From: Deltaproteobacteria bacterium
Lineage (GTDB): Bacteria; Desulfobacterota; GWC2-55-46
Assembly: GCA_030646655.1 (NCBI GenBank)
Contig: JAUSLB010000006.1
Coordinates: 1 to 5,896 of the forward strand
DNA: 5,896 nt
Direction: 5' to 3'
This document shows positions 1-5,834 of this stretch, in pieces. The notes beneath the pieces were generated by a model. It had not been told where the DNA came from. It made no database searches and saw only the letters and a list, made by a program, of their open reading frames with translations. The position numbers and the translations under genes were made by a program. The stretch's first letter is position 1. Each line of letters starts with the position of its first letter.

Positions 1-141
1 CTCGTCCTTTATCTTCATCGCGAGCCCCATTATGGAGGTAAGGCCGTTCCTCACATGGTGGGAGATGTAGTGCCTGCATTCCCGGGGGATCTCCCGCGCC
101 CTCTCGATAGCGGCCTCTTCGTCTATAAGCTTTGCCCCCAT
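1..141 (-). CDS. N-terminus of histidine-kinase-like (H-box) protein, cut by window edge
   Basis: An open frame of 47 codons starts at ATG 141 and runs off the left edge without a stop. The start has a good ribosome binding site (AAGGAG, 149-154, 7 nt spacing) that overlaps the flgI stop codon, and the gap to flgI is only 11 nt, so it is translated from the same operon. Residues 26-39 read ISHHVRNGLTSIMG. This resembles the H-box of HisKA/DHp dimerisation domains (S-H-E-L/I-R-N/T-P-L-T), which would make His28 the candidate phosphoacceptor. There is no signal peptide or membrane segment before it, so the protein should be cytoplasmic with its DHp helix almost at the N-terminus. By family knowledge it could be a soluble sensor kinase for a sigma-54 activator or a DHp-only phosphotransferase (Spo0B/ChpT-like). 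The ATPase domain, if any, lies outside the window. It does not look like FlgJ, which is common at this position. Confidence 0.7.
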   Translation of the reverse strand, partial: MGAKLIDEEAAIERAREIPRECRHYISHHVRNGLTSIMGLAMKIKDE

Positions 142-148
142 AGGCTTA

Positions 149-154
149 CTCCTT
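149..154 (-). promoter_or_regulatory. Ribosome binding site of the H-box gene
   Basis: AAGGAG on the minus strand lies 7 nt before ATG 141 and overlaps the TAA stop of flgI (153-155). It supports the chosen start and close translational linkage with flgI. Confidence 0.7.
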
Positions 155-1289
155 AAATTATTTCCAGCTCAGCCTGAAGCGCGCCCGCCGCCTTTATCGC
201 CTGCAATATCGCTACAAGGTCCCTCGGCGTGACGCCTACGAGGTTCAACGCCCTTACGACCTCGCCGAGGGTTACGCTTTCAGGGAGCATTATAAGACGC
301 GACCTCTCCTCCTGAACCTTCGTCTCCTCTACCGGCTGCACGACCGTATCGCCCTTCTGGGCGAACGGCGCGGGCTGGGAGATATAGTACTGGGTCTTGA
401 TCTCGATGCTTATGTCGCCGTGGGAGATGGCTACCGCCGAGAGCCTGACGTTCTCTCCCATTACGACGGTGCCGGTCCTTTCGTTTATGACGACCTTCGT
501 GATATTGTCGGGCTTTATTTCAAGGGCCTCTATATTGCTGATGAGGTTCACGATCCTGTCCCTGTAATACTGAGGTATAGAGATCTTCACCTTCCCGGCG
601 TCGACCGGAAAGGCGATCTCCCCGGCGGCAAGGCTCTGGTTTATGACGGATGAGAGCCTCTGGGCTGTGGTGAAGTCAGGGTTCCTTAAAGATAAAAATA
701 AGTCCTCTTTGCCGAAGAGCGCCACAGGCACTTCCTTTTCTATGAGGGCCCCGTTAGGGATCTTCCCGGCTGTCTGGTGGTTCTTGGAGACGAGTGCCGA
801 GGCAGTCCCGGCGCTGAAGCCTGCGAGCGCGACCGACCCCTGCCCTACGGCGTAGACGGAGTTGTCCGGGCCTTTAAGGGGGGTTGAGATGAGCGTGCCG
901 CCCTGAAGGCTTGTGGCATCGCCGATCGAAGAAACGAGGACGTCTATCCTGCTGCCCGGCTTGATAAAGGCGGGCAGCTCCGCGGTAACGAGGACCGCGG
1001 CAGTGTTTTTTACCTTTATATCCTTGGGGTCGAACTTCATCCCCATCCTGTTGAGCATGTTCGCTATCGACTGGGTCGTGTAAACGGCGCTCGATTTATC
1101 CCCTGTGCCGCTAAGCCCGACTACCAGCCCGTAGCCTACGAGCTGGTTGGGCCTCACGCCCTCTATAAAGGCGATGTCCTTTACCCTCGCGGCATTGGCG
1201 CTGATACTGGATAAGAAAAAGATCGTGAACGAAAGCGCTATGAGAAGAATTTTAGCAGTTTTCAACATCCTGTTAGAACGGCCAGACAT
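153..1289 (-). CDS. flgI: Flagellar P-ring protein FlgI
   Basis: FlgI is the periplasmic subunit of the P-ring, the bushing around the rod in the peptidoglycan layer. The 378-residue product is of normal family length. It has a Sec signal peptide (basic n-region with R4, R7, K10, K13; hydrophobic core about 14-28; likely cleavage after ANA at 31-33). The family N-terminus of the mature protein follows: ARVKDIAFIEGVRPNQLVGYG, then VVGLSGTGD, and later LQGGTLISTPL and YAVGQGS. The C-terminus (SVTLGEVVRALNLVGVTPRD, then an Ala-rich helix) is also typical. ATG 1289 is chosen because GAGGAGG (1300-1306) lies 10 nt upstream; it overlaps the flgH end by 17 nt. The alternative ATG at 1268 would leave a 4-nt gap after flgH and a shorter n-region, but has no properly spaced ribosome binding site. 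FlgI is expected to need FlgA, encoded two genes upstream, for assembly. Confidence 0.97.
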   Translation of the reverse strand: MSGRSNRMLKTAKILLIALSFTIFFLSSISANAARVKDIAFIEGVRPNQLVGYGLVVGLSGTGDKSSAVYTTQSIANMLNRMGMKFDPKDIKVKNTAAVLVTAELPAFIKPGSRIDVLVSSIGDATSLQGGTLISTPLKGPDNSVYAVGQGSVALAGFSAGTASALVSKNHQTAGKIPNGALIEKEVPVALFGKEDLFLSLRNPDFTTAQRLSSVINQSLAAGEIAFPVDAGKVKISIPQYYRDRIVNLISNIEALEIKPDNITKVVINERTGTVVMGENVRLSAVAISHGDISIEIKTQYYISQPAPFAQKGDTVVQPVEETKVQEERSRLIMLPESVTLGEVVRALNLVGVTPRDLVAILQAIKAAGALQAELEII

Positions 1290-1965
1290 TATCGAGTATC
1301 CTCCTCATCCATCCCGGCGACTGCTCATCCGCCACAACGCCTTTGCCGGAGTATTCTATCCTCGCATCCGATACGAGGGTGGAAGAAACCGTATTGGCCT
1401 TCGTGATATCCTCTGGCCTTACTATCCCGCTGAGCACTATATACTGAAGCTCATTATTTACGATAGTATCCTTCTTCCCCTCAAGGACGAGGTTCCCGTT
1501 CTTTAGTATCTCCACCACCCTCGCGGCTATGGTGGCGTTAAGCTCGCCGGATCTTTTTGTCGTGCCTGAGCCGTCGAACTTGGCCTCGTAGCTCGACTGG
1601 ACCTCGGGGCTGAAGGGATTTCCCTGATTCAGAAAATTCTTCATCCCGAAGTTAAGCGGGAGCCCTAAGAACTTCTGTATCGCGATGTCCTCGGAGGAGT
1701 TGCGGGCCGTGGAGGTGGTAGCCTCCTTTATAGCGCTCGTCTTCTCGGACACCTCTATGGTCACTATGTCCCCGATGTTGCGCGCCCGTAAGTCCTGAAA
1801 CAAACCGTTCCTCGAGGTCTCGCCCGGCCAGATGGAGCCGGGGGTTGTGGGCATCGAGCCCCCCTGAACCGGGATAGCCGAGGTGTCTATCTTTCTCGGC
1901 TTGGGCGTGGCGCAGCCCCCGGCGACAAGCGCCGATACCGCTATTATGAATATAAACCTCTTCAT
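1273..1965 (-). CDS. flgH: Flagellar L-ring lipoprotein FlgH
   Basis: FlgH forms the L-ring in the outer membrane around the distal rod. The product has 230 residues, close to the usual family length. It starts with a lipoprotein signal: K2 and R3, a hydrophobic stretch (4-14), then AGGC with Cys18 as the lipidated residue. The -3 position is Ala instead of the commoner Leu, which is tolerated. Family blocks are clear: GSIWPGE (43-49), then LFQDLRARNIGDIVTIEVSE (55-74); FDGSGTTKRSGELNATIAARV (130-150) followed by LKNGNLVLEGKK; the LSGIVRP motif (178-184); and ARIEYSGKGVV (201-211), with WMRRILDNVWPF at the end. It lies 20 nt after flgA, and its last codons carry the ribosome binding site for flgI. 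Its own upstream site (AAAGGGA) is weaker than those of its neighbours. It is intact, with no sign of transfer. Confidence 0.97.
   Translation of the reverse strand: MKRFIFIIAVSALVAGGCATPKPRKIDTSAIPVQGGSMPTTPGSIWPGETSRNGLFQDLRARNIGDIVTIEVSEKTSAIKEATTSTARNSSEDIAIQKFLGLPLNFGMKNFLNQGNPFSPEVQSSYEAKFDGSGTTKRSGELNATIAARVVEILKNGNLVLEGKKDTIVNNELQYIVLSGIVRPEDITKANTVSSTLVSDARIEYSGKGVVADEQSPGWMRRILDNVWPF
1300..1306 (-). promoter_or_regulatory. Ribosome binding site of flgI inside the end of flgH
   Basis: GAGGAGG sits in the last codons of flgH (encoding Met-Arg-Arg) with 10 nt between it and ATG 1289. It favours that start over ATG 1268, where AGG directly abuts the ATG and cannot act as a normal Shine-Dalgarno site. 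The overlap suggests translational coupling of L-ring and P-ring subunits, which is an inference. Confidence 0.6.
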
Positions 1966-1985
1966 AAAGAAATCCCTTTAATTAT

Positions 1986-2675
1986 TTAAAATTCAACGAT
2001 AATTTCCCCGGGCCCTGATACCTTCCCGACGACTTCCCTGCCTGAGGCGGTCTTAACCCCTATTACTCCTCCCTTAGACCCGTCCTCTTTAGCTATGCCG
2101 GAAGACCTTATCCTGAACTTCTTTGCGTCAAGGTTAAGGACAACCCTTTCGCCCCGTTTAATCACCACCTCGTGCTTTATGTAATCCTTTTTTAATATCG
2201 CCCCTGCCGGGACAGACCTCTTTACAAGCATGCCCTCGACCTCATCTACTGAAGAAAAAGAGTCCTGCGTATCCCTTACCTCTGTCCTTAGGAGCTTTAT
2301 GTCGCCTCTTGTTATCTTCCTGTTCGCCTTAAGGGGGTTGAGCGAGACCACGACCTCTTTAAAGACCCTTATCCGGGCCGTAGCCCAGAGCGTCTTTACA
2401 TCTTTCCCCTTTGCGTGCAGTAACGCCTGAACGGATACCTTGCCTATGTTCTTCATGCCCTCAGGCACCTTGATCTCGACCTTGTCGAAATCCTCGCCGT
2501 TATAGCCTGTAAGCTGGATCTCGTCGACCTCGACATCCCCGCCTTCCCAAGGGGAAGCCTCGATCAGCTCTTTTTTGATCTCGGCCTTTATGCACCCCTC
2601 GTCGGCATAGGCATAGGGAGAAAATACGGGAAAGAGAAAAATGAGCAGGATAATAATGGACTTTGCGGTCTTCAT
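1986..2675 (-). CDS. flgA: FlgA, periplasmic chaperone for P-ring formation
   Basis: FlgA is a periplasmic chaperone that binds FlgI and helps its assembly into the P-ring. The product has 229 residues. It has a signal peptide (MKTAKS, hydrophobic core 7-18, likely cleavage after AYA at 22-24). A divergent N-terminal half follows, then an SAF-type domain from about residue 107: VVVSLNPLKANRKITRGDIK, and later VKRSVPAGAILKKDYIK (151-167). The C-terminal beta domain includes VIKRGERVVL and ends GKVSGPGEIIVEF, matching the conserved FlgA ending. The start lies 4 nt after the flgG stop, with an AGAGG site inside the end of flgG. Position directly between flgG and flgH agrees with the sequence call. 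The N-terminal half is weakly conserved in this family, so the assignment rests on the C-terminal half, signal peptide and context. Confidence 0.93.
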   Translation of the reverse strand: MKTAKSIIILLIFLFPVFSPYAYADEGCIKAEIKKELIEASPWEGGDVEVDEIQLTGYNGEDFDKVEIKVPEGMKNIGKVSVQALLHAKGKDVKTLWATARIRVFKEVVVSLNPLKANRKITRGDIKLLRTEVRDTQDSFSSVDEVEGMLVKRSVPAGAILKKDYIKHEVVIKRGERVVLNLDAKKFRIRSSGIAKEDGSKGGVIGVKTASGREVVGKVSGPGEIIVEF

Positions 2676-2679
2676 TTAA

Positions 2680-3468
2680 TTACCTCTTCATTGAATTCGC
2701 CGTCTGGAGCATCTCATCGGTTGTCTGGATCGATTTGGAATTTATCTCGTACGCCCTCTGCGCGGCTATCATGTTGACCATCTCCTCCACCACGCTCACG
2801 TTAGACATCTCGAGGAACCCCTGCGCCAGCGTCCCGAGCCCCTCTGAGCCGGGCGAGCCTGTAGTGGCGTCTCCTGAGGACGCCGTGGGGGTATAGAGGT
2901 TTTTTCCGTTCGGCTGAAGCCCCGAGGGGTTAATGAACCTCGCAAGCTCGAGGTTTCCCACCTGAGTCGGCGTTTGGACGCCGGGCTGCGTGACGGACAC
3001 TATACCGTCTGCGCTTATCGTGACGGCCAGAGCGTCCGAGGGGATAGTTATCTGCGGCTCTATCACATAGCCGTCGGAGGTGACGAGCCTTCCGTCGCTG
3101 TCGATCTTGAACTCCCCTGTCCTCGTGTAGGAGACGGTCCCGTCAGGCCGCGTGACCTGAAAAAAGCCGCCGCCCTCTATGGCCAGGTCAAGCGGGTTCT
3201 CCGTCTGCTTGAAATTGCCCTGTGTGAACACCTTCTCCGTTGACACCGTCCTTACGCCCTGGCCCACCTGTATGCCGGTGGGCACCATTGTCGAGGGCGA
3301 AGAGGACGCGCCGGCCGATTTTATCTCCTGATATAACAGGTCCTGATAGTCCGCCCTGCTCTTTTTAAACCCCGTGGTGTTCACGTTAGCGAGGTTATGC
3401 GCGATTATGTCGATATTAAGCTGCTGCGCCTCCATGCCAGTTGAAGCCGTCCATAACGCCCTTATCAT
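2680..3468 (-). CDS. flgG: Flagellar distal rod protein FlgG
   Basis: FlgG builds the distal rod that passes through the P- and L-rings. The 262-residue product matches the family over its full length. The N-terminus has [20 protein letters not shown], then the rod-hook signature [13 protein letters not shown] (24-36). Residues 41-86 hold the FlgG-specific segment ([13 protein letters not shown], then [21 protein letters not shown]), which separates FlgG from FlgF and FlgE. YTRTGEF (114-120) marks the central D1 domain. The C-terminal helix has [20 protein letters not shown] and IQTTDEML. Like other axial proteins it lacks a cleaved signal peptide and is exported by the flagellar type III system. 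The ribosome binding site AAAAAGGAGG is well placed, and the gap from flgF is 18 nt. Confidence 0.98.
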   Translation of the reverse strand: MIRALWTASTGMEAQQLNIDIIAHNLANVNTTGFKKSRADYQDLLYQEIKSAGASSSPSTMVPTGIQVGQGVRTVSTEKVFTQGNFKQTENPLDLAIEGGGFFQVTRPDGTVSYTRTGEFKIDSDGRLVTSDGYVIEPQITIPSDALAVTISADGIVSVTQPGVQTPTQVGNLELARFINPSGLQPNGKNLYTPTASSGDATTGSPGSEGLGTLAQGFLEMSNVSVVEEMVNMIAAQRAYEINSKSIQTTDEMLQTANSMKR

Positions 3469-3486
3469 CTTTAAGCCTCCTTTTTA

Positions 3487-4200
3487 TTAACCCGCGCTCC
3501 CGACCTCTTCTATCGCCTTCTTCGTCATGTCGTCGAGCGTCTGTATCATCTTGGTATGGGTCTCGTAAGACCTCATAGCCTCTATCATCGTCGTCATCGC
3601 CCTTACGGCGTTGACGTTGGATACCTCGATATACCCCTGCTCTATCTGGGTCTCCTTGTTGACGGGCTTTTCCTGAACGCCTTGCCCGGAGGGCGCGAAA
3701 TAATTCCCTTCCCTCCGTAAGTCCGCGGGGTTGCTGAAAGAGACGAGCTTAAGCCTGTCGATTACGGCGCCCTTGCTCTGGATATTGCCGAGGGCGTCAA
3801 TGGAGATATCAGGAGAGGTCAACTTTATGACGCCCCGCTCGCCGAGTACCGGGTTCCCCTCCCTCGACCGCAAAGTCCCGTCAGCGCCTGCGGTGAAGCT
3901 GCCGTCCCTCGTGTAGCGGCTGCCGTTAGGGGTAGATACAACGAAGAAGCCCTCCCCTTTTATAGCCGCGTCAAGCGGCCTCTCGGTCCTTTCCGCAACG
4001 CCTTGTGACATGTCGGTAACGACCTTTTCCACCTTCGCGAAGGTCCTCGGCCCCCATGAGACAGGCATCGCGTCCCGGAAAAGGGGCTTTTGCTTTTTGA
4101 ACCCCGCCGTATTCACATTGGCGAGGTTGTCCGCAAGCACATCCATCCTCTTTTCCTGCAACACGGCGCCTGAGAGCGCGACAAATATAGCCCTGTCCAT
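3487..4200 (-). CDS. flgF: Flagellar proximal rod protein FlgF
   Basis: FlgF is a proximal rod subunit, exported by the flagellar type III apparatus. The start is ATG 4200 (237 residues), because MDRAIFVALSGA is the family N-terminus and AAGGAGG (4205-4211) lies 4 nt upstream. The frame stays open upstream to 4281, but that extension would cross the sigma-54 promoter and has no family similarity. Motifs: NLANVNTAGFKK (25-36), YTRDGSF (96-102) in the central domain, and a C-terminal coiled helix with EQGYIEVSNVNAVRAMTTMI. It lacks the long FlgG-specific segment after the N-terminal signature, which supports FlgF over FlgG. It is the first gene of the rod and ring operon and is read from the sigma-54 promoter at 4231-4246 with a predicted 20-nt leader. 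Confidence 0.95.
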   Translation of the reverse strand: MDRAIFVALSGAVLQEKRMDVLADNLANVNTAGFKKQKPLFRDAMPVSWGPRTFAKVEKVVTDMSQGVAERTERPLDAAIKGEGFFVVSTPNGSRYTRDGSFTAGADGTLRSREGNPVLGERGVIKLTSPDISIDALGNIQSKGAVIDRLKLVSFSNPADLRREGNYFAPSGQGVQEKPVNKETQIEQGYIEVSNVNAVRAMTTMIEAMRSYETHTKMIQTLDDMTKKAIEEVGSAG

Positions 4201-4204
4201 CTGG

Positions 4205-4211
4205 CCTCCTT
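4205..4211 (-). promoter_or_regulatory. Ribosome binding site of flgF
   Basis: AAGGAGG lies 4 nt before ATG 4200, preceded by a run of A residues. It decides the flgF start against the upstream in-frame ATG at 4281, which would lie upstream of the predicted transcription start. Confidence 0.8.
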
Positions 4212-4230
4212 TTTTACGGCAGATTATAAA

Positions 4231-4246
4231 TGCAACATGCGTGCCA
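4231..4246 (-). promoter_or_regulatory. Sigma-54 (RpoN) promoter of the flgF operon
   Basis: On the minus strand TGGCAC (4246-4241), five bases GCATG, then TTGCA (4235-4231) fully match the sigma-54 consensus TGGCAC-N5-TTGCA. The invariant GG (4245-4244) and GC (4233-4232) have the required spacing. Counting from the -12 C puts the transcription start near 4220, giving a 20-nt leader that contains just the ribosome binding site of flgF. A sigma-54 promoter needs an AAA+ enhancer-binding activator (FlrC/FleR/FleQ/NtrC type in flagellar systems); none is encoded in this window. Confidence 0.9.
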
Positions 4247-4260
4247 AATGAAAAAGTATA

Positions 4261-4295
4261 AAAACGCGGGAATTTTGGCAAATCGGGGGCGTTTT
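4261..4295. repeat. Short inverted repeat just upstream of the flgF promoter
   Basis: AAAACGC (4261-4267) and GCGTTTT (4289-4295) are perfect 7-base inverted arms separated by 21 bases. The centre lies about 58 bases upstream of the predicted flgF transcription start. It could be a binding site for an activator or DNA-bending protein, but arms this short can arise by chance. Confidence 0.35.
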
Positions 4296-4345
4296 AAGGG
4301 GAAAGAGAAGATCTCAGGCGGAATAAAATTCCTATTGGGAAGGAT

Positions 4346-4405
4346 TTTCCTATCTGTTTAATTATAAGGTATTAGGAAACAGACTGGCTTTATACCCTAT
4401 AATTA
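4346..4405. repeat. Nested inverted repeats at the end of the SwrB-like gene
   Basis: The longest pair has 14-base arms, 4359-4372 and 4392-4405, with one mismatch (a G-U pair in the minus-strand RNA) and a 19-base loop; the right arm covers the stop region of the upstream gene. Two more perfect 7-base pairs interlock with it: TTTCCTA (4346-4352) with TAGGAAA (4373-4379), and TCTGTTT (4353-4359) with AAACAGA (4377-4383). The stems are AT-rich and no U-tract follows, so a classical rho-independent terminator is unlikely. The region lies about 125 to 185 bases upstream of the predicted flgF start, near where sigma-54 activators bind. That role is inferred. Confidence 0.5.
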
Positions 4406-4812
4406 CTTATAGCCGCGATGAGCTCCGCCTCCCCGCTCAAGAGCCCGAGGTCCTTTGTCACCTCTTCTGCGGAGGCGCCTGTCTTAAGAAGGCTCATCGC
4501 CTTCGCGTAAACCTCATCCTTCTTCCGGCTCTCGTACAGGGCTTCGAGGTTCCTTGCAGACTCCTCGGCCGTCTTTATTACGGCCTCCAGCATCCTGTTC
4601 TTCTCCTCAAAAGACCTCTCGTAAGAGCCGATAAAGGAATACCTCTTCTCAACATCGGCCCTTATCCTCTCAAGCCGGCCGTCATCCGCTTTGATGCCTG
4701 CCGCAGGCCGTTCAGGCGCCTTTTTTGAGCCCCTGCGAATCAGGAGGATGTAGAGTATCCCGCCCATTAAAGCCATGTCAACAGTCAGAAGGATATAAGC
4801 CCATAGTTCCAT
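4390..4812 (-). CDS. Single-pass membrane protein, DUF2802/SwrB-like
   Basis: This 140-residue protein has three parts. Residues about 4-25 are a hydrophobic transmembrane helix followed by RRGSKK, which predicts an outside N-terminus and a cytoplasmic body. Residues about 45-100 are highly charged and helical, probably a coiled coil. Residues 101-138 read like an HTH-type module: AKAMSLLKTGASAEEVTKDL, then GL, GEAELI. From family knowledge, that ending resembles DUF2802 proteins of flagellar/chemotaxis clusters and SwrB of Bacillus, a membrane protein that promotes activity of the flagellar export apparatus. I infer a similar assembly or export role. The start at ATG 4812 has a strong site (TAAGGAGG). 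It has its own sigma-54 promoter and a 189-nt gap to flgF. It could also be an unrelated coiled-coil protein of the same shape; the exact family is not certain. Confidence 0.85.
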   Translation of the reverse strand: MELWAYILLTVDMALMGGILYILLIRRGSKKAPERPAAGIKADDGRLERIRADVEKRYSFIGSYERSFEEKNRMLEAVIKTAEESARNLEALYESRKKDEVYAKAMSLLKTGASAEEVTKDLGLLSGEAELIAAISNYRV

Positions 4813-4878
4813 AAGGCCTCCTTAAAGGTCGTATCTGCCCCTAAAAAGGGAAGTTTTTAATTCGCGGAACAATTATTA

Positions 4879-4894
4879 TGCAAGGGGCGTGCCT
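4879..4894 (-). promoter_or_regulatory. Sigma-54 (RpoN) promoter of the SwrB-like gene
   Basis: On the minus strand AGGCAC (4894-4889), five bases GCCCC, then TTGCA (4883-4879) match the sigma-54 consensus at all positions but the first. The GG (4893-4892) and GC (4881-4880) are correctly spaced. The predicted transcription start is near 4868, giving a leader of about 56 nt before ATG 4812. The core shares GGCACGC-N3-TTGCAT with the flgF promoter, suggesting control by the same activator. Confidence 0.85.
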
Positions 4895-4953
4895 AAGAAG
4901 GCAGGAAAGGCTAAACCGTAAGCAGGCTCAGTTGAAAGGGCGGGAGGTTCTTG

Positions 4954-5799
4954 CTAAAAAAGCTCTATACCCTGCGAAAATGTGAGCTGGACCTTCTCAG
5001 AGACCTCTTTAAAGCTCTCCTCGTTCATTCCGAGGGATTCGGGGAGGTTGCCGAAATCGACTTCTTTAGATGTCTTTCTCCATCCCATGCCAAATTTTTG
5101 GCACATCCTGTCAGAGAGCGTGATTATCTTGACGAGGTTAAAGAAGTAGCGCTCTTTCTTTATCGCGTCGAGGTCCTCGAAGTGGAGGAGGAGCTTTTCA
5201 AGGTTTTCGGGAAAGCCCCATTTTTTTACCACGGCGGCCCCGAGCTTCCTCTGCGAGAACTCGAAGACCTCCGCCTCTGCCGCTGAAAACGGCACACCGT
5301 CGTTATATACCCTCTCCATCACCTCGGCGAACTTATCAGGGAACTCGTTATTCAACACCACCTTGCCGACGTCATGGAGGAGCCCTCCCAAGAAGGCGTC
5401 CTCGGGGTCTGAGAGCCTTGTATGCTTGGCGATAATGCTGGCGGCGAGCGCCGAGCCTATCATCTGCTCCCAGAGGAGCTTCTCCGTCAGGCCGAACCGC
5501 TTATATACGTTCTTCATGGAGGTGGCAACGACTATCGACCTTACGGAGTTAAGGCCGAGCCTGAGAATAGCCTGCGTCAGGTTCTGAATGTTCCTGTAGC
5601 TCCCGTAAAAGGCCGAGTTCGCTACCTTGAGTATCTTCGTGGCAAGCCCCAGGTCTCCGCTAATGAGCCGCTTTATCTTCTCTATCGACACGTCCTGGTC
5701 GGACATGAGGGATAAGACCTTCTGTGTCGTCACCGGAAGGACAGGCAGTTCGTTGACGTTTAAGACCACATCGTTAAATTTTGCGGCTGCGTTCGACAT
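4954..5799 (-). CDS. HDOD-domain signalling protein
   Basis: The 281-residue product is an HDOD protein, a diverged HD-hydrolase-like fold found in bacterial signalling and motility regulators; most members have no proven catalysis. The typical start is LPVLPVTTQKVLSLM (18-32), followed by IKRLISGDLGLATKILKVAN, SAFYG (62-66) and ILRLGLNSVRSIVVAT. The HD motif is kept as LLHDVGK (140-146), with His142 and Asp143. The motif E(180)F, GAAVVKKWGFP (187-197) and His206 follow. The domain covers about residues 15-215, and the remaining 65 residues are helical without a recognised domain. No receiver, GGDEF or membrane segment is present, so it is a stand-alone cytoplasmic protein. ATG 5799 has an AAGGAG site 9 nt upstream. 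Lying upstream of the rod operon in the same direction, it may couple a signal to motility, which is inferred. Its stop is TAG, while the downstream genes use TAA. Confidence 0.93.
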   Translation of the reverse strand: MSNAAAKFNDVVLNVNELPVLPVTTQKVLSLMSDQDVSIEKIKRLISGDLGLATKILKVANSAFYGSYRNIQNLTQAILRLGLNSVRSIVVATSMKNVYKRFGLTEKLLWEQMIGSALAASIIAKHTRLSDPEDAFLGGLLHDVGKVVLNNEFPDKFAEVMERVYNDGVPFSAAEAEVFEFSQRKLGAAVVKKWGFPENLEKLLLHFEDLDAIKKERYFFNLVKIITLSDRMCQKFGMGWRKTSKEVDFGNLPESLGMNEESFKEVSEKVQLTFSQGIELF

Positions 5800-5834
5800 C
5801 AGTGTTTACTCCTTTTTGTCGCTTGCGGAAACCT

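Noticed and set aside
1147..1506. Plus-strand open frame of 119 codons across flgI and flgH
   Set aside because: It is antisense to two clear flagellar genes, has no recognisable family features, and the minus-strand reading explains the region.
4223..4228. TATAAT on the minus strand as a sigma-70 -10 box for flgF
   Set aside because: No reasonable -35 hexamer lies at 16-18 bases; TTGGCA is only 13 bases upstream and belongs to the sigma-54 element.
4201..4281. Extended flgF start at ATG 4281 adding 27 residues
   Set aside because: The extension spans the sigma-54 promoter and predicted transcription start, is unlike FlgF N-termini, and ATG 4200 has an AAGGAGG site.
4306..4348. AAAATCC / GGAATTTT stem on the minus strand as a rho-independent terminator
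   Set aside because: The stem needs a bulge, is AT-rich, and the following sequence is not a sustained U-tract.
4839..4860. Small palindromes CCCTAAAAAGGG and TAAAAA/TTTTTA in the leader of the SwrB-like gene as a terminator or attenuator
   Set aside because: Stems are only 4 to 7 bp, mostly AT, and mutually exclusive, with no U-tract in a terminator position.
5095..5115. TTGGCACATCCTGTC on the plus strand as a sigma-54 promoter
   Set aside because: The GC element at the required spacing is missing, and it lies inside the HDOD coding region pointing away from all genes.
4951..5286. Plus-strand open frame of 111 codons antisense to the HDOD gene
   Set aside because: It mirrors the codon structure of a convincing HDOD protein and is rich in Leu/Glu/Arg repeats typical of shadow frames.
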